A DNA stretch of 64,000 nucleotides from Geodermatophilus obscurus (GTDB lineage: Bacteria > Actinomycetota > Actinomycetes > Mycobacteriales > Geodermatophilaceae): contig NZ_FOWE01000012.1 of the NCBI RefSeq assembly GCF_900115395.1, positions 1 through 64,000 of the forward strand, read 5' to 3'. The translations under genes and the position numbers were made by a program. Shown here piece after piece: positions 42,311 through 50,980 of this stretch (position 1 is its first letter; every line of letters begins with the position of its first letter). The notes under the pieces are model-generated. The model ran no database searches. It saw only the letters and a program-made list of their open reading frames with translations, and was not told where the DNA came from.

Positions 42311-43461
42311 GCGGGCTCAGCGCCGAGGAGCGCGACGTCGTCGCCACGGTGCGGACGTTCGTCGACCGCGAGGTGCGGCCCGTCGTCCGCGAGCTCGAGC
42401 ACGCCGGCACCTACCCCGAGGCGCTGATCGGGCGGATGCGGGAGCTCGGCGTCTTCGGGCTGGCGGTGCCGGAGCCGTGGGGCGAGGCGCCGGTGTCGAT
42501 GCCCTGCTACGCGCTGGTCACCGCCGAACTGGCCCGCGGGTGGATGTCGCTGGCCGGCGCGATGGGCGGGCACACCGTCGTCGCCAAGCTGCTGGTCGCG
42601 TTCGGGACGCGGGAGCAGCAGGACCGCTGGCTGCCGCGGATGGCGACCGGCGAGGTGCGCGCGACGATGGCGCTGACCGAGCCCGGCGGCGGGTCGGACC
42701 TGCAGGCGATGACGACGGTCGCGCGCCGGGACGGGGACGGGTACGTCGTCGACGGCGCGAAGACGTGGATCACCAACTCGCGGCGGTCGCAGCTGATCGC
42801 GCTGCTGTGCAAGACCGACCCGGCGGCTGCGCCGCGGCACCGCGGGGTGTCGGTGCTGCTGGTGGAGCACGGGCCGGGGCTGACCGTCTCGCGGGACCTG
42901 CCCAAGCTCGGCTACAAGGGCGTGGAGAGCTGCGAGCTGGTGTTCGACGGGTACCGGGCGCCGGCCGACGCCGTCCTGGGCGGGGTCGAGGGCCGCGGGT
43001 TCGCGCAGATGATGACCGGGCTGGAGACCGGCCGGATCCAAGTGGCGGCGCGGGCGGTGGGGGTGGCGCAGGCGGCCTTCGACGACGCGCTGGCCTACGC
43101 ACAGGTCCGGGAGAGCTTCGGCAAGCCGATCTGGCAGCACCAGTCGGTGGGCAACCTGCTCGCCGACATGGCCACCTCGCTGACCGCGGCCCGCCAGCTC
43201 GTGCAGTACGCCGCCGAGCGCTACGAGTCCGGCGCCCGGTGCGACATGGAGGCCGGGATGGCCAAGCTGTTCGCCTCGGAGGCGGCGATGCGGATCGCGC
43301 TCGACGCCATCCGGGTGCACGGCGGCCACGGCTACTCGACCGAGTTCGACGTCGAGCGGTACTTCCGCGACGCCCCGCTGATGATCGTCGGCGAGGGCAC
43401 CAACGAGATCCAGCGCGACGTCATCGCCCGCCAGCTCGTCGCCCGGGGCGGCCTCGACTGA
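42307..43461 (+). CDS. acyl-CoA dehydrogenase
   Basis: A 384-residue FAD-dependent acyl-CoA dehydrogenase. Signatures are MALTEPGGGSDLQAMTT, WITNSRRSQLIALLC and the C-terminal DAIRVHGGHGYSTEFDVERYFRDA and GEGTNEIQRDVIARQL. The catalytic base would be the Glu in GEGTNE, as in short- and medium-chain enzymes. The GTG start overlaps the hydratase stop, so they form an operon. The chain preference is unknown. Confidence 0.94.
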   Translation: MSGLSAEERDVVATVRTFVDREVRPVVRELEHAGTYPEALIGRMRELGVFGLAVPEPWGEAPVSMPCYALVTAELARGWMSLAGAMGGHTVVAKLLVAFGTREQQDRWLPRMATGEVRATMALTEPGGGSDLQAMTTVARRDGDGYVVDGAKTWITNSRRSQLIALLCKTDPAAAPRHRGVSVLLVEHGPGLTVSRDLPKLGYKGVESCELVFDGYRAPADAVLGGVEGRGFAQMMTGLETGRIQVAARAVGVAQAAFDDALAYAQVRESFGKPIWQHQSVGNLLADMATSLTAARQLVQYAAERYESGARCDMEAGMAKLFASEAAMRIALDAIRVHGGHGYSTEFDVERYFRDAPLMIVGEGTNEIQRDVIARQLVARGGLD

Positions 43462-43485
43462 GTCCTGACGTCCCCGGGACCATCT

Positions 43486-43511
43486 CCCGGCGTTCCCGCG
43501 GGAACGCCGGG
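43486..43511. terminator. perfect palindrome, likely bidirectional terminator
   Basis: A 26-bp perfect palindrome centred in TTCCCGCGGGAA lies 25 bp after the acyl-CoA dehydrogenase stop and before the convergent ABC permease gene. The 140 bp that follow carry no gene. Confidence 0.65.
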
Positions 43512-43653
43512 TCGCCGTCACCCGGCCCGCGCCGTCGGCGGGAGCACCTCGACGCCATCCGGACCGCCGCCGAGGGCCGGACGCGCCCGGGGCGGTCCCG
43601 GCCGGAGCCGGGTCCGCCCGAGGCAGGGTGTCGGAGCGGGGTCGGGAGCGGGC

Positions 43654-44412
43654 TCAGGCCACCGCTCGGCGACGGGTGACGACGGCGCCCGCGACCGTGC
43701 TGACGACGACCCAGCCGGTCAGGACGAGCACCTGAGTGGCGCCGCCGTGGCCGGTGGCGAGGCTGAGCACCGCGTCGACCGGGTCGGCCTTCTCGGCGAG
43801 CCCCGGCTGGGACAGGCGCAGGACCGGCATGACGCCGAGGAGGGCCAGGTAGGTCCCGGTCAGCGCCGCGGGCGAGTTGGCCACCGCTGCCCCGATGCCG
43901 GCACCGATCACCGCGAACGTCGCGCCGGCCGCCACGACGACGCCGACCGCCCGTGGGACGCCGTCCCAGGACAGGTCCCCGACCGGGGCCACCGCGAGCA
44001 CCCCGACGGTGGCGGCCGTCGACGCTGCGGCGACGGCCGCCCCGAGCAGGGCGGTGGCGACCGCCTTGGCGGCCAGGACCCGGCCGCGCTGCGGGACCAG
44101 CAGGAAGGTGGTCTGCACCGTCCGGTGGGTCCACTCACCGGCGGTCGACAGCACCCCGAGGGACAGCAGGACGAGGACGGTGACCAGACCCATGGCACCG
44201 ACCGGTCCGCTAGCCGACCCCAGGTCGTCGTCGCTGGTGAGGGCCAGCACGGCCGTGATGACGGGGGCCAGCACGGCTGCGGCCACCGCCAGCGTCCTGC
44301 CGGAGCGGGTGGACAGGGACTTGCGGAGCTCGATGCCGACCAGCGTGGCCGGCGAGGCGGCGCCGGTACGGACGACGGGATGAGCGACGGAGGGAGTCAG
44401 GGTGGCGGTCAT
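43654..44412 (-). CDS. ABC-2 type transporter permease
   Basis: A 252-residue membrane protein with six hydrophobic segments and the ABC-2 start VGIELRKSLSTRSGRTLAVAAAVLAPV. GEWTHRTVQTTFLLVPQRGRVLAAKA is typical of permeases paired with CcmA-type ATPases. It forms an operon with the ATPase upstream (48-bp gap). GGAG lies 7 nt before the ATG at 44412. The substrate is unknown; the divergent two-component pair probably controls it. Confidence 0.87.
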   Translation of the reverse strand: MTATLTPSVAHPVVRTGAASPATLVGIELRKSLSTRSGRTLAVAAAVLAPVITAVLALTSDDDLGSASGPVGAMGLVTVLVLLSLGVLSTAGEWTHRTVQTTFLLVPQRGRVLAAKAVATALLGAAVAAASTAATVGVLAVAPVGDLSWDGVPRAVGVVVAAGATFAVIGAGIGAAVANSPAALTGTYLALLGVMPVLRLSQPGLAEKADPVDAVLSLATGHGGATQVLVLTGWVVVSTVAGAVVTRRRAVA

Positions 44413-44460
44413 GACGTGCTCCAGGAAGGGAGGGAGGGACAGGGGGAGGAGCGGAGGCAT

Positions 44461-45336
44461 TCAGGCGGCGGCGGTGAGCTGGAAGAACAGGTCCTCGATG
44501 CCGCGCTGCACCGGCCGCAGGTCGGTGAGCACGTGTCCGCCGGCCGCGGCGACGGCACCCACGGCACCCGGGTCCGCGCCGGGCACCACCAGCGCGCCGT
44601 CGGCACCGTGTTGCACGTGGAACCCGGCCGCCTCGAGGGCGCGGGCGAGGGCCGCGGGGTCGGCGGCGTGGACCGCCGTCCCGTCGGCGCCGAGCAGGTC
44701 GGCGACCGGGGCGTCGGCCACGACCCGTCCGGCGCCGATCACCAGCAGCCGGTCGACGGTGTGCTCCACCTCGCCGAGCAGGTGGCTCGACAGGAGCACC
44801 GTGCCGCCGCGGGCGGCGTGCCCGCGCAGCAGGTCGCGCATCCAGCGGATGCCCTCGGGGTCCAGACCGTTGGCCGGCTCGTCGAACACGAGCACCGGGG
44901 GGTCGGCGAGCAGCGCGCCGGCGATGCCCAGCCGCTGCCGCATGCCGAGCGAGTAGCCGCCGATCCGCCGGCGGGCGGCGTCCTCGAGCCCGACGAGACC
45001 GAGCACCTCCTCGACCCGCGACGCCGGCACCCCGATCGCCGAGGCGAGCAGCCGGAGATGGGTCCGCCCGGTCCGGCCCGGGTGGACGGCGGAGGCGTCG
45101 AGCAGCGTGCCGACGACGGCGCCGGGGTTGGGGAGCTCGCGGTAGGGCCGCCCGTCGACCAGCGCCGTGCCCGCGGTCGCCGGCACCAGGCCGGTCATCA
45201 TCCGCATCGTCGTCGACTTGCCGGCGCCGTTCGGGCCGAGGAAGCCGGTCACGGTGCCGGGGTCCAGCGCGAAGGACACGTCGTCGACGACGGTCCGGGA
45301 TCCGTACTGCTTGGTCAGTCCGCTGACCTCGATCAC
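44461..45336 (-). CDS. ABC transporter ATP-binding protein
   Basis: A 291-residue CcmA-type ATPase: Walker A GPNGAGKST, signature YSLGMRQRLGIA, Walker B VLVFDEPANGLDPEG and the H-loop SSHLL. A C-terminal 80-residue extension is common in drug or lantibiotic-immunity type exporters. A strong GAGGAGG precedes the GTG. A palindrome 19-37 bp upstream is a likely operator. Confidence 0.93.
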   Translation of the reverse strand: MIEVSGLTKQYGSRTVVDDVSFALDPGTVTGFLGPNGAGKSTTMRMMTGLVPATAGTALVDGRPYRELPNPGAVVGTLLDASAVHPGRTGRTHLRLLASAIGVPASRVEEVLGLVGLEDAARRRIGGYSLGMRQRLGIAGALLADPPVLVFDEPANGLDPEGIRWMRDLLRGHAARGGTVLLSSHLLGEVEHTVDRLLVIGAGRVVADAPVADLLGADGTAVHAADPAALARALEAAGFHVQHGADGALVVPGADPGAVGAVAAAGGHVLTDLRPVQRGIEDLFFQLTAAA

Positions 45337-45354
45337 GGGGACCTCCTCGGTCGC

Positions 45355-45373
45355 TGACCGGCCCGTCCGGTCA
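45355..45373. promoter_or_regulatory. candidate operator (TGACCGG-CCCGT-CCGGTCA)
   Basis: A perfect 7-bp inverted repeat with a 5-bp spacer lies just upstream of the ABC ATPase leader and opposite the divergent histidine kinase. It could be the target of the response regulator at 46666. Confidence 0.4.
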
Positions 45374-45516
45374 CTGCGACGAGACTGGCTCCGGCAGGGC
45401 CCCGACCGCGTCGGCCGCGGGGCTCGACCTGGAGCGCCAGGAGTCGTGAGTCGTGTCATCCGAACGGTGACGTCGGCGGCGACCGACGGGCGACCCGCAG
45501 GGACGGCGGAGCGTCC

Positions 45517-45522
45517 TACGCT
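45517..45522 (+). promoter_or_regulatory. -10 element (TACGCT) for the histidine kinase
   Basis: TACGCT ends 7 nt before the ATG at 45530, with no separate ribosome site, which suggests a leaderless message. Confidence 0.45.
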
Positions 45523-45529
45523 CCGCGGC

Positions 45530-46669
45530 ATGGGGCTCCGCGCACGGCTGTGGCCGGGCCTCGGGCCGCGCAGCGTCGGGTTCGAGGTCGCCCTCGCCCT
45601 GCTCGGCACGATCGCCGTCGGGCTGTCGGCCGCGGCACCGGACAGCGGCGCCCTGGTCGTGGTCGTCCCGGGGACCGTCCTCCTCGTCGTCACCCTCGCG
45701 CTGTTGCGCCGCCGCGCGCCGCTGGTCCCGTTCACGATCGGCGCCGCCCTGTCGGCCCTCTCACCTGCGGTCACCGTCGCCAGCCTGTTCACCGCCTACG
45801 CCGTCGGCAGGTACGAGGACCGCTGGCCGGTGCGCGCGGCGGCGGCGGCCGTGGGCGCCGTCGCCGTCGCCCAACCGTGGACGCTGAGCACGGCCAACGG
45901 GTGGGTCGGCGCCGTCGGCGGCGCCCTGGTGGTCGTCCTGCTGCCCGGAGCGCTGGGCGCGTGGGCGCGGACGCGCGCGGAGCTGGTCGCCGCGCTGACC
46001 GGCCGGGTAGAGCGGGCCGAGGCCGAGCGCGAGCTGATGGCGAGGGAGGCCGTGCTGACCGAGCGGACACGGATCGCCCGCGAGATGCACGACGCCGTCG
46101 GCCACCGGGTGAGCCTCATGGTGCTGCAGGCCGGGGCCATCGAGGTCGCGGCGCGCGACCCCGAGCGGGTGGAGCAGCTGGCCGGGCAGGTGCAGGCCGC
46201 GGGACGGCGGGCGCTGGAGGAGCTGAGGCAGATGGTCGGGGTGCTACGCGCCGGGGAACTCGACGAGGCGGCGCCCCTGGGCCCCCAGCCGGAGCTGGCC
46301 GACCTGCCGCGGCTCGTCGAGGCCGCCCGGGAGGCGGGGATGACCGTGCAGTGGACCGGGCCCGCGGAGGGGACCGCACCGGTCGACCCCGTCGTCGGCC
46401 GGGCGGCGTACCGCATCGTGCAGGAGGCGCTGACCAACGCCGGCAAGCACGCCCCGGACGCACCGGTGGACGTCGTCGTCGAGCGGTGCCCCGGCGAGCT
46501 GCGCCTCCGGGTGGTCAACGGCCGTCCGTCGCAACGGCCGGGGAGGGTGCCCGGCGGTGGCTTCGGCTTGGTCGGGCTGGGCGAGCGGGTGCGCACTCTC
46601 GGTGGCCGGCTGCAGGCCGAGCCGCGGCTGGACGGCGGCTTCGCCGTCGAGGCGGTGCTGCCGGCGTGA
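45530..46669 (+). CDS. NarL-family sensor histidine kinase
   Basis: A 379-residue kinase. About five hydrophobic segments occupy residues 15-140, followed by a coiled helix, a HisKA_3 domain (TRIAREMHDAVGHRVSLMVLQAGAI, phospho-His in MHDAVGH) and HATPase_c (YRIVQEALTNAGKHAPDAPV, GGGFGLVGLGERV). It has no extracytoplasmic sensor domain, so it belongs to the intramembrane-sensing type that often works with neighbouring ABC exporters. Its TGA overlaps the regulator GTG. Confidence 0.92.
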   Translation: MGLRARLWPGLGPRSVGFEVALALLGTIAVGLSAAAPDSGALVVVVPGTVLLVVTLALLRRRAPLVPFTIGAALSALSPAVTVASLFTAYAVGRYEDRWPVRAAAAAVGAVAVAQPWTLSTANGWVGAVGGALVVVLLPGALGAWARTRAELVAALTGRVERAEAERELMAREAVLTERTRIAREMHDAVGHRVSLMVLQAGAIEVAARDPERVEQLAGQVQAAGRRALEELRQMVGVLRAGELDEAAPLGPQPELADLPRLVEAAREAGMTVQWTGPAEGTAPVDPVVGRAAYRIVQEALTNAGKHAPDAPVDVVVERCPGELRLRVVNGRPSQRPGRVPGGGFGLVGLGERVRTLGGRLQAEPRLDGGFAVEAVLPA

Positions 46670-47358
46670 GCGACCGGCCCGCCCAGCGCCGGATCCGGGT
46701 GCTGCTCGTCGACGACGAGGAGCTCGTCCGCTTCGGGCTGCGCACCGTGCTGGAGGCGGCCGGCGACATGGACGTCGTCGGCGAGGCCGGCGACGGCGCG
46801 GCCGCGGTGGCCGCCGCGCGAGAGCTCCGGCCCGACGTCGTCCTCACCGACATCCGCATGCCCGGCACCGACGGCCTGACCGCGACCCGGGAGATCCTGG
46901 CGCTGCCCGACCCGCCGCAGGTCGCGGTGCTGACCACCTTCCACGTCGACGAGTACGTCTACGCGGCGCTCGCCGCCGGCGCGGCCGGCTTCCTGCTCAA
47001 GGACACCCCGCCGCGGGAGATCGCCGCCGCCGTGCGGGCGGTGGCCGACGGGACGGCGACCCTCTCCCCTGCCGTGACCGCCGGGCTCATCGCCTCCTAC
47101 GTCGACCGGCGCACGGTGCCGAAGCGGACCGAGGCGCTGCAGCGGGTGGCCAGGCTCTCCGAGCGCGAGCGCGAGGTGCTGTCGATGCTGGGCAGCGGGG
47201 AGTCCAACGCCGAGCTCGCCCGGCGGCTGTTCGTCAGCGAGGCGACCGTGAAGACCTACGTCTCGCGGCTGCTCACCAAGCTCGACCTGGCCAACCGCAC
47301 CCAGGCAGCGATCCTCGCCCACGAAGCCGGGCTGCTCGACGGCCCCGGCCGGGCCTGA
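46666..47358 (+). CDS. NarL/FixJ-family response regulator
   Basis: A 230-residue regulator with a complete receiver: LLVDDEELVRFGLRTVL, the phosphorylated Asp in VVLTDIRMPG, and the switch Lys in GFLLKDTP. A LuxR HTH follows (LSEREREVLSMLGSGESNAELARRLFVSEATVKTYVSRLLTKL). In contrast to the two orphan regulators at 22-24 kb, all phosphorylation residues are intact. It pairs with the kinase upstream and probably controls the divergent ABC genes. Confidence 0.94.
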   Translation: MSDRPAQRRIRVLLVDDEELVRFGLRTVLEAAGDMDVVGEAGDGAAAVAAARELRPDVVLTDIRMPGTDGLTATREILALPDPPQVAVLTTFHVDEYVYAALAAGAAGFLLKDTPPREIAAAVRAVADGTATLSPAVTAGLIASYVDRRTVPKRTEALQRVARLSEREREVLSMLGSGESNAELARRLFVSEATVKTYVSRLLTKLDLANRTQAAILAHEAGLLDGPGRA

Positions 47359-47384
47359 GCGGACCGGCCGGGCGCGAGCCGGCC

Positions 47385-48170
47385 TCAGCGGGACAGCAGC
47401 CGCCGCGTCTGGCGGGCGCGGGCCACGAGGGAGCCGTCCTCGGCACGCAGCTCGGCGTCGTCGACCGCGAGGTCGTCGTCTGCCCAGGTGGTGACCTGGT
47501 CGACCAGCACCCAGGCGCTGCCGGCCGGGGGTGGGCCGGCCAGGTGAGCGGTGAGCTCGACGGTCGGCAGCACCGCCGGGGTGGTGCGGACGGCGAACAG
47601 CGACGGCGGCAGCGCGTCGAGCAGCACCCCGAGCTGCACCAGCGGTTCCAGATCGCCGTCGATGCGCACCCACGCGGTCAGCCGGGGCTCGGCCCCGCCG
47701 GCCAGGGGCCGCGAGGAGCCCAGCGCCCGGATGGACGTGTGGTCGGCGATCGGCACGAGGTCCCGGGGCAGGGCGAACGGCACGCCGTCGGCGACCGGCG
47801 GGACCGGCACGGGCGCCGCCTCCGCAACGGGGGAGGCCGGGCGGGCCAGCGTGAGGACCTGGGCGACGGCGGCGAGGCGGCCGTGCTGGCTCATCGTGGC
47901 GCGCACGCTGCCGGTGGTCCCCGCGCGGTCGGCCGTGACCGCCACCGAGGCCTCGGCCGACGGCTCCACCCCCGCGAGCAGGTGGGCGGTCACCGCCCGC
48001 GGCGTCGCGCCGGCGAGGTCGGCCGCGGCGGCCAGCAGGTGCCCGACCACCAGGCCACCCTGCACGTGGCTGAACGACCGCCAGCTCGGGTCGACGACCA
48101 GCACCCGCTCCGCCCGGTCGAGGGGACGGTCGGTACCGGTCACCAGGGCGGCGGTGGCAGCGAGGTCCAC
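47385..48170 (-). CDS. TesB-like acyl-CoA thioesterase family protein
   Basis: A 261-residue double-hotdog protein of the actinobacterial TesB-like (4HBT_3) group. The N-terminal VDPSWRSFSHVQGGLVVGHLLAAA and the C-terminal DALPPSLFAVRTTPAVLPTVELTAHLAG match the pattern. It would hydrolyse an acyl-CoA of unknown chain. It stands alone. A perfect palindrome 17 bp upstream of the ATG suggests tight local control. Confidence 0.82.
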   Translation of the reverse strand: MDLAATAALVTGTDRPLDRAERVLVVDPSWRSFSHVQGGLVVGHLLAAAADLAGATPRAVTAHLLAGVEPSAEASVAVTADRAGTTGSVRATMSQHGRLAAVAQVLTLARPASPVAEAAPVPVPPVADGVPFALPRDLVPIADHTSIRALGSSRPLAGGAEPRLTAWVRIDGDLEPLVQLGVLLDALPPSLFAVRTTPAVLPTVELTAHLAGPPPAGSAWVLVDQVTTWADDDLAVDDAELRAEDGSLVARARQTRRLLSR

Positions 48171-48186
48171 GGTTCCTCCTGACTGC

Positions 48187-48205
48187 CGGTTGGACTCTCC
48201 AACCG
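48187..48205. promoter_or_regulatory. palindromic operator (CGGTTGGA-CTC-TCCAACCG)
   Basis: A perfect 8-bp inverted repeat with a 3-bp spacer lies 17 bp upstream of the thioesterase ATG. The form is typical of TetR-family sites, but no such regulator is adjacent. Confidence 0.6.
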
Positions 48206-48250
48206 ACTGCCGCCGACCGTACCCCCAAGCGGCATGAGCATCACACCAAC

Positions 48251-48873
48251 TCAGGCGTCATCCAGCGCGTAGGAGCCGGTCGTGACCTCGCCGACGCGCC
48301 GGTGGGCGGCCATGACCGCACCGGTCAAGGTGGTGGCCGAGGTGACCGTCTCCCACGTCCGCGGCGCGGCGCCGCCCTCGAACAGCCGCTTGCCCCGGCC
48401 CAGCACGACGGGGAAGACGATCGTGCGGAGCTCGTCGACGAGGTCCTCGGCGAGCAGCGTCTGCACGAGCCCGATCGAGCCGTGGACCTGCAGCTCGCCG
48501 CCGTCGGCGGCCTTCAGCTCCCGGACGGCGGCCGGGACGTCGTCGCCGAGCAGCCGGGCCGACGACCACTCGAGCGACGTCAGCGTCCGCGAGGCCACGT
48601 GCTTGGTCTTCGTCTGCAGCGCTGCGCGACCGGGTCGCCGGTGGGGTCCACGTGCGGCCAGTGCGCGGCGAAGATCTCGTACGTCGTCCGGCCGAGGAGG
48701 AAGTCCTCGGCGCCGCGGAACCAGGCGTCCATCTGCTGTCCGAACGCCTCGTCGGCGAAGGGCACGAGCCACCCGCCGTAGGGGAACCCGCCGGAGGTGT
48801 CCTCCTCCGGTCCGCCGGGGGCCTGGGCGACCCCGTCGAGGGTCAGGAACGTGGTGACGGTGAGCGGGCGCAT
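48251..48873 (-). pseudogene. dihydrofolate reductase-family gene, frameshifted
   Basis: The first part (from ATG 48873, with GGAGGAG upstream) encodes MRPLTVTTFLTLDGVAQAPG and continues to HVDPTGDPVAQ. The rest of a RibD-C/DHFR-like domain continues in another frame from ALQTKTKHVASRTL to the stop at 48251. One base appears to be missing near 48623-48624. Joined, the two parts give a normal protein of about 207 residues. It could be a true recent pseudogene or a single-base assembly error; the intact sequence on both sides favours a recent event or an error. Confidence 0.85.
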
Positions 48874-49052
48874 CGGGTTCTCCTCCGGGTGGGTGCGGGT
48901 GTCGGTAGAGGAGACGGGGCCGGGGCCCGGAAGTCACCGGTCCGGGTGAGGGCGGGGCGGGACGCGCTCCGGTGGCGCCCGACCGGCGCCGATGGGGGAG
49001 CGACACCCTCGAACAGCCGGGGGACGACGGCCTCATGCACGAGGAGCACCCC
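48874..49052. other. spacer upstream of the GAF-EAL gene
   Basis: 179 bp with no credible gene. An ATG at 49035 is in frame with the EAL protein but is less well supported than 49053. Confidence 0.35.
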
Positions 49053-50255
49053 ATGGCCCGACAGCGCACCGACGCCGAGCAGCAGATCGCCGACCTGCTG
49101 CGCACGGCGAGGAAGTCGCTGCAGATGAGCGTGGCCTTCCTCAGCCGGATGGACGGCACGACCCAGACCTTCGAGGTCGTCGACAGCCGGGTGCCGGTGC
49201 TGTTCAAGGACGGGACCACGGCGCGGCAGGACACCTCGTTCTGCCAGAAGATCCTCGACGGTGACCTGCCCCCGGTGATCGACGACGTCAAGCGCTACCC
49301 GCTCGCGATGTCGCTGCCGGCGGCCCGGATCCCGCGGATCCGCAGCTACGTCTCGACGCCGGTCACGCTGTCCGACGGCAGCCTCTACGGCACCTTCTGC
49401 GCGTTCGGGTTCACCTCCGACAAGGAGCTGACCGGCCGCGACGAGGCGCTCATGAAGGTCCTGGCCTCGGCCGCGTCGGTGATCATCGAGCCGGAGCTCC
49501 GCGAGCAGCAGCGCCGCGACGCCATCGACGGCCGGCTCGACCCGCTGGTGACCGCGGGCGGCCCGAGCGTCGTCCTGCAGCCCATCGTCGACCTCACCAC
49601 CGGCGTGCGGGTGGGTGCCGAGGCGCTCAGCCGCTTCCCGCGCGAGTGGGGCAAGGCCCCCGACGTGGTCTTCGAGGAGGCGCACAGCGTCGGCCGCGGC
49701 CACGAGGTGGAGCTGCTGGCCCTGCGCGGCGCGGCGGCCCACCTGGACCGGGTCGGCGGCTACGTGGCGATGAACGTGTCCCCGCAGACCCTGCTGACGC
49801 CGGGGTTCACCACCCTCATGCGGGACCTGCCGCTGGACCGTGTGCTGCTCGAGCTCTCCGAGCACGACCGGGTCGAGGACTACGCCGCGCTCACCGCAGC
49901 GCTCGCGCCGTTCCGCGCCGCCGGCATGCGGCTGGCCATCGACGACGTCGGTGCCGGCTTCTCGTCGCTGCGGCACATCGTGGTCACCGACCCCGACGTC
50001 ATCAAGATGGACCGCAGCATCGTCAGCGGCGCGGACACCGACCCGGTGCTGTCCAAGCTCGTCGAGTCGCTGCTGGCCTTCGGGCACGGATGCGGCGTCA
50101 CGGTCGTGGCCGAGGGCATCGAGACCGCCGCCGAGGCCGCCGCGCTGCGCGAGATGGGCGTGGACCTCGGCCAGGGCTGGTACTACGGCCGCCCCGGGCC
50201 GCCGGAGGCACTCACGCCCGTCGCCCCGCTGTACCCGCTCGCCCAGCCCGCCTGA
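49053..50255 (+). CDS. GAF-EAL c-di-GMP phosphodiesterase
   Basis: A 400-residue protein with an N-terminal GAF domain (about 15-155) and an EAL domain (about 165-395). All expected EAL residues are visible: the EAL itself in GAEALSRFP, Asn in MNVSPQTL, Glu in LELSEHDRVEDY, the Asp pair in IDDVGAGFSSL, Lys in IKMDRSIV, Glu in VAEGIET and Gln in GQGWYYGRP. It should hydrolyse c-di-GMP, with GAF as the sensor. GAGGAG lies 6 nt before the ATG. No GGDEF domain is attached, but two stand-alone PAS-GGDEF proteins lie within 7 kb. Confidence 0.92.
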   Translation: MARQRTDAEQQIADLLRTARKSLQMSVAFLSRMDGTTQTFEVVDSRVPVLFKDGTTARQDTSFCQKILDGDLPPVIDDVKRYPLAMSLPAARIPRIRSYVSTPVTLSDGSLYGTFCAFGFTSDKELTGRDEALMKVLASAASVIIEPELREQQRRDAIDGRLDPLVTAGGPSVVLQPIVDLTTGVRVGAEALSRFPREWGKAPDVVFEEAHSVGRGHEVELLALRGAAAHLDRVGGYVAMNVSPQTLLTPGFTTLMRDLPLDRVLLELSEHDRVEDYAALTAALAPFRAAGMRLAIDDVGAGFSSLRHIVVTDPDVIKMDRSIVSGADTDPVLSKLVESLLAFGHGCGVTVVAEGIETAAEAAALREMGVDLGQGWYYGRPGPPEALTPVAPLYPLAQPA

Positions 50256-50258
50256 CCC

Positions 50259-50330
50259 GGCCGGGCGGCCAGCGGCCGGGCGGCCGGGCGGTCAGCGGCC
50301 GGGCGGCCGGGCGGTCAGCGGCCGGGCGGG
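50259..50330. repeat. 23-bp tandem repeats at a convergent junction
   Basis: Two identical 23-bp units beginning GGCCGGGCGG and ending GGTCAGC (50274-50296 and 50297-50319) are flanked by partial copies. The stop codon of the GNAT gene lies inside one unit, so the repeat has grown into its 3' end. Confidence 0.8.
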
Positions 50331-50869
50331 CGGTGCAGCAGGTAGAGGACGTGGTCCGGGGGGTCGACCGGGTTGTCCGGCGTCAGCGGGCCCTCGGCCA
50401 CGCGCACGAAGCCCGCCCGCTCCAGCGCCCGCCAGGACGCGACGTTGCCCGCCGCCACCGGCACCAGCACGCTGCCGGCCTCCGGGTACCGCGGCCAGCT
50501 GTCGGCCACGAACGCCGCCAGCATCGCCGCGCCCGCTCCCCCGCCCCGCACGTCGGGCTCACCGATCAGGTAGTCGATCGACAGCGCCCCGGGCGGCACG
50601 GCGACCACCGGCTCGAGCTCCTCGACGTACTCGGGGAAGTCGGCGATGCGGTACCGCTGCACCAGCCCGAACGGCCGCCCGCCGGTCAGCGCCAGCAGCA
50701 CCTCGGCGGGGTCGGTGCCGTCGACCACCGGGCCGAAGTCGGCCTCCAGCGCCTCAGGTGAGGTCTCGTGCGCCCACCAGCGCGCCACCAGCGGCTCCTC
50801 GAGCCAGCGGCCCAGCAGCGGCAGGTCGGCGCGCGTCAGCGGGCGGAAGGTGACCGGCCCGTCGAGCAC
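50315..50869 (-). CDS. GNAT acetyltransferase, AAC(6')-like
   Basis: A 184-residue GNAT protein. TFRPLTRADLPLLGRWLEEPLVARWW, IDYLIGEPDVRGGGAGAAML (the acetyl-CoA loop) and NVASWRALERAGFVRV resemble aminoglycoside 6'-N-acetyltransferases and siderophore acyltransferases of that fold. Whether it acts on drugs is unknown. A TAGCCT -10 lies 6 nt upstream of the GTG and there is no ribosome site, so the message is probably leaderless. Confidence 0.82.
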   Translation of the reverse strand: MLDGPVTFRPLTRADLPLLGRWLEEPLVARWWAHETSPEALEADFGPVVDGTDPAEVLLALTGGRPFGLVQRYRIADFPEYVEELEPVVAVPPGALSIDYLIGEPDVRGGGAGAAMLAAFVADSWPRYPEAGSVLVPVAAGNVASWRALERAGFVRVAEGPLTPDNPVDPPDHVLYLLHRPPGR

Positions 50870-50875
50870 CGCGCC

Positions 50876-50881
50876 AGGCTA
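50876..50881 (-). promoter_or_regulatory. -10 element (TAGCCT) for the GNAT gene
   Basis: TAGCCT on the minus strand ends 6 nt before the GTG at 50869, the same leaderless geometry as the AlkB-like gene. Confidence 0.45.
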
Positions 50882-50980
50882 GGGGACGCAGGCCACCCCA
50901 TCGGGTGACGGCGGCTCGAGCCGGGAGCCGGCGGCGTCGATGCAGAGGGAGACAGCAGACCGCCCGGAGGAGTTCGCACG

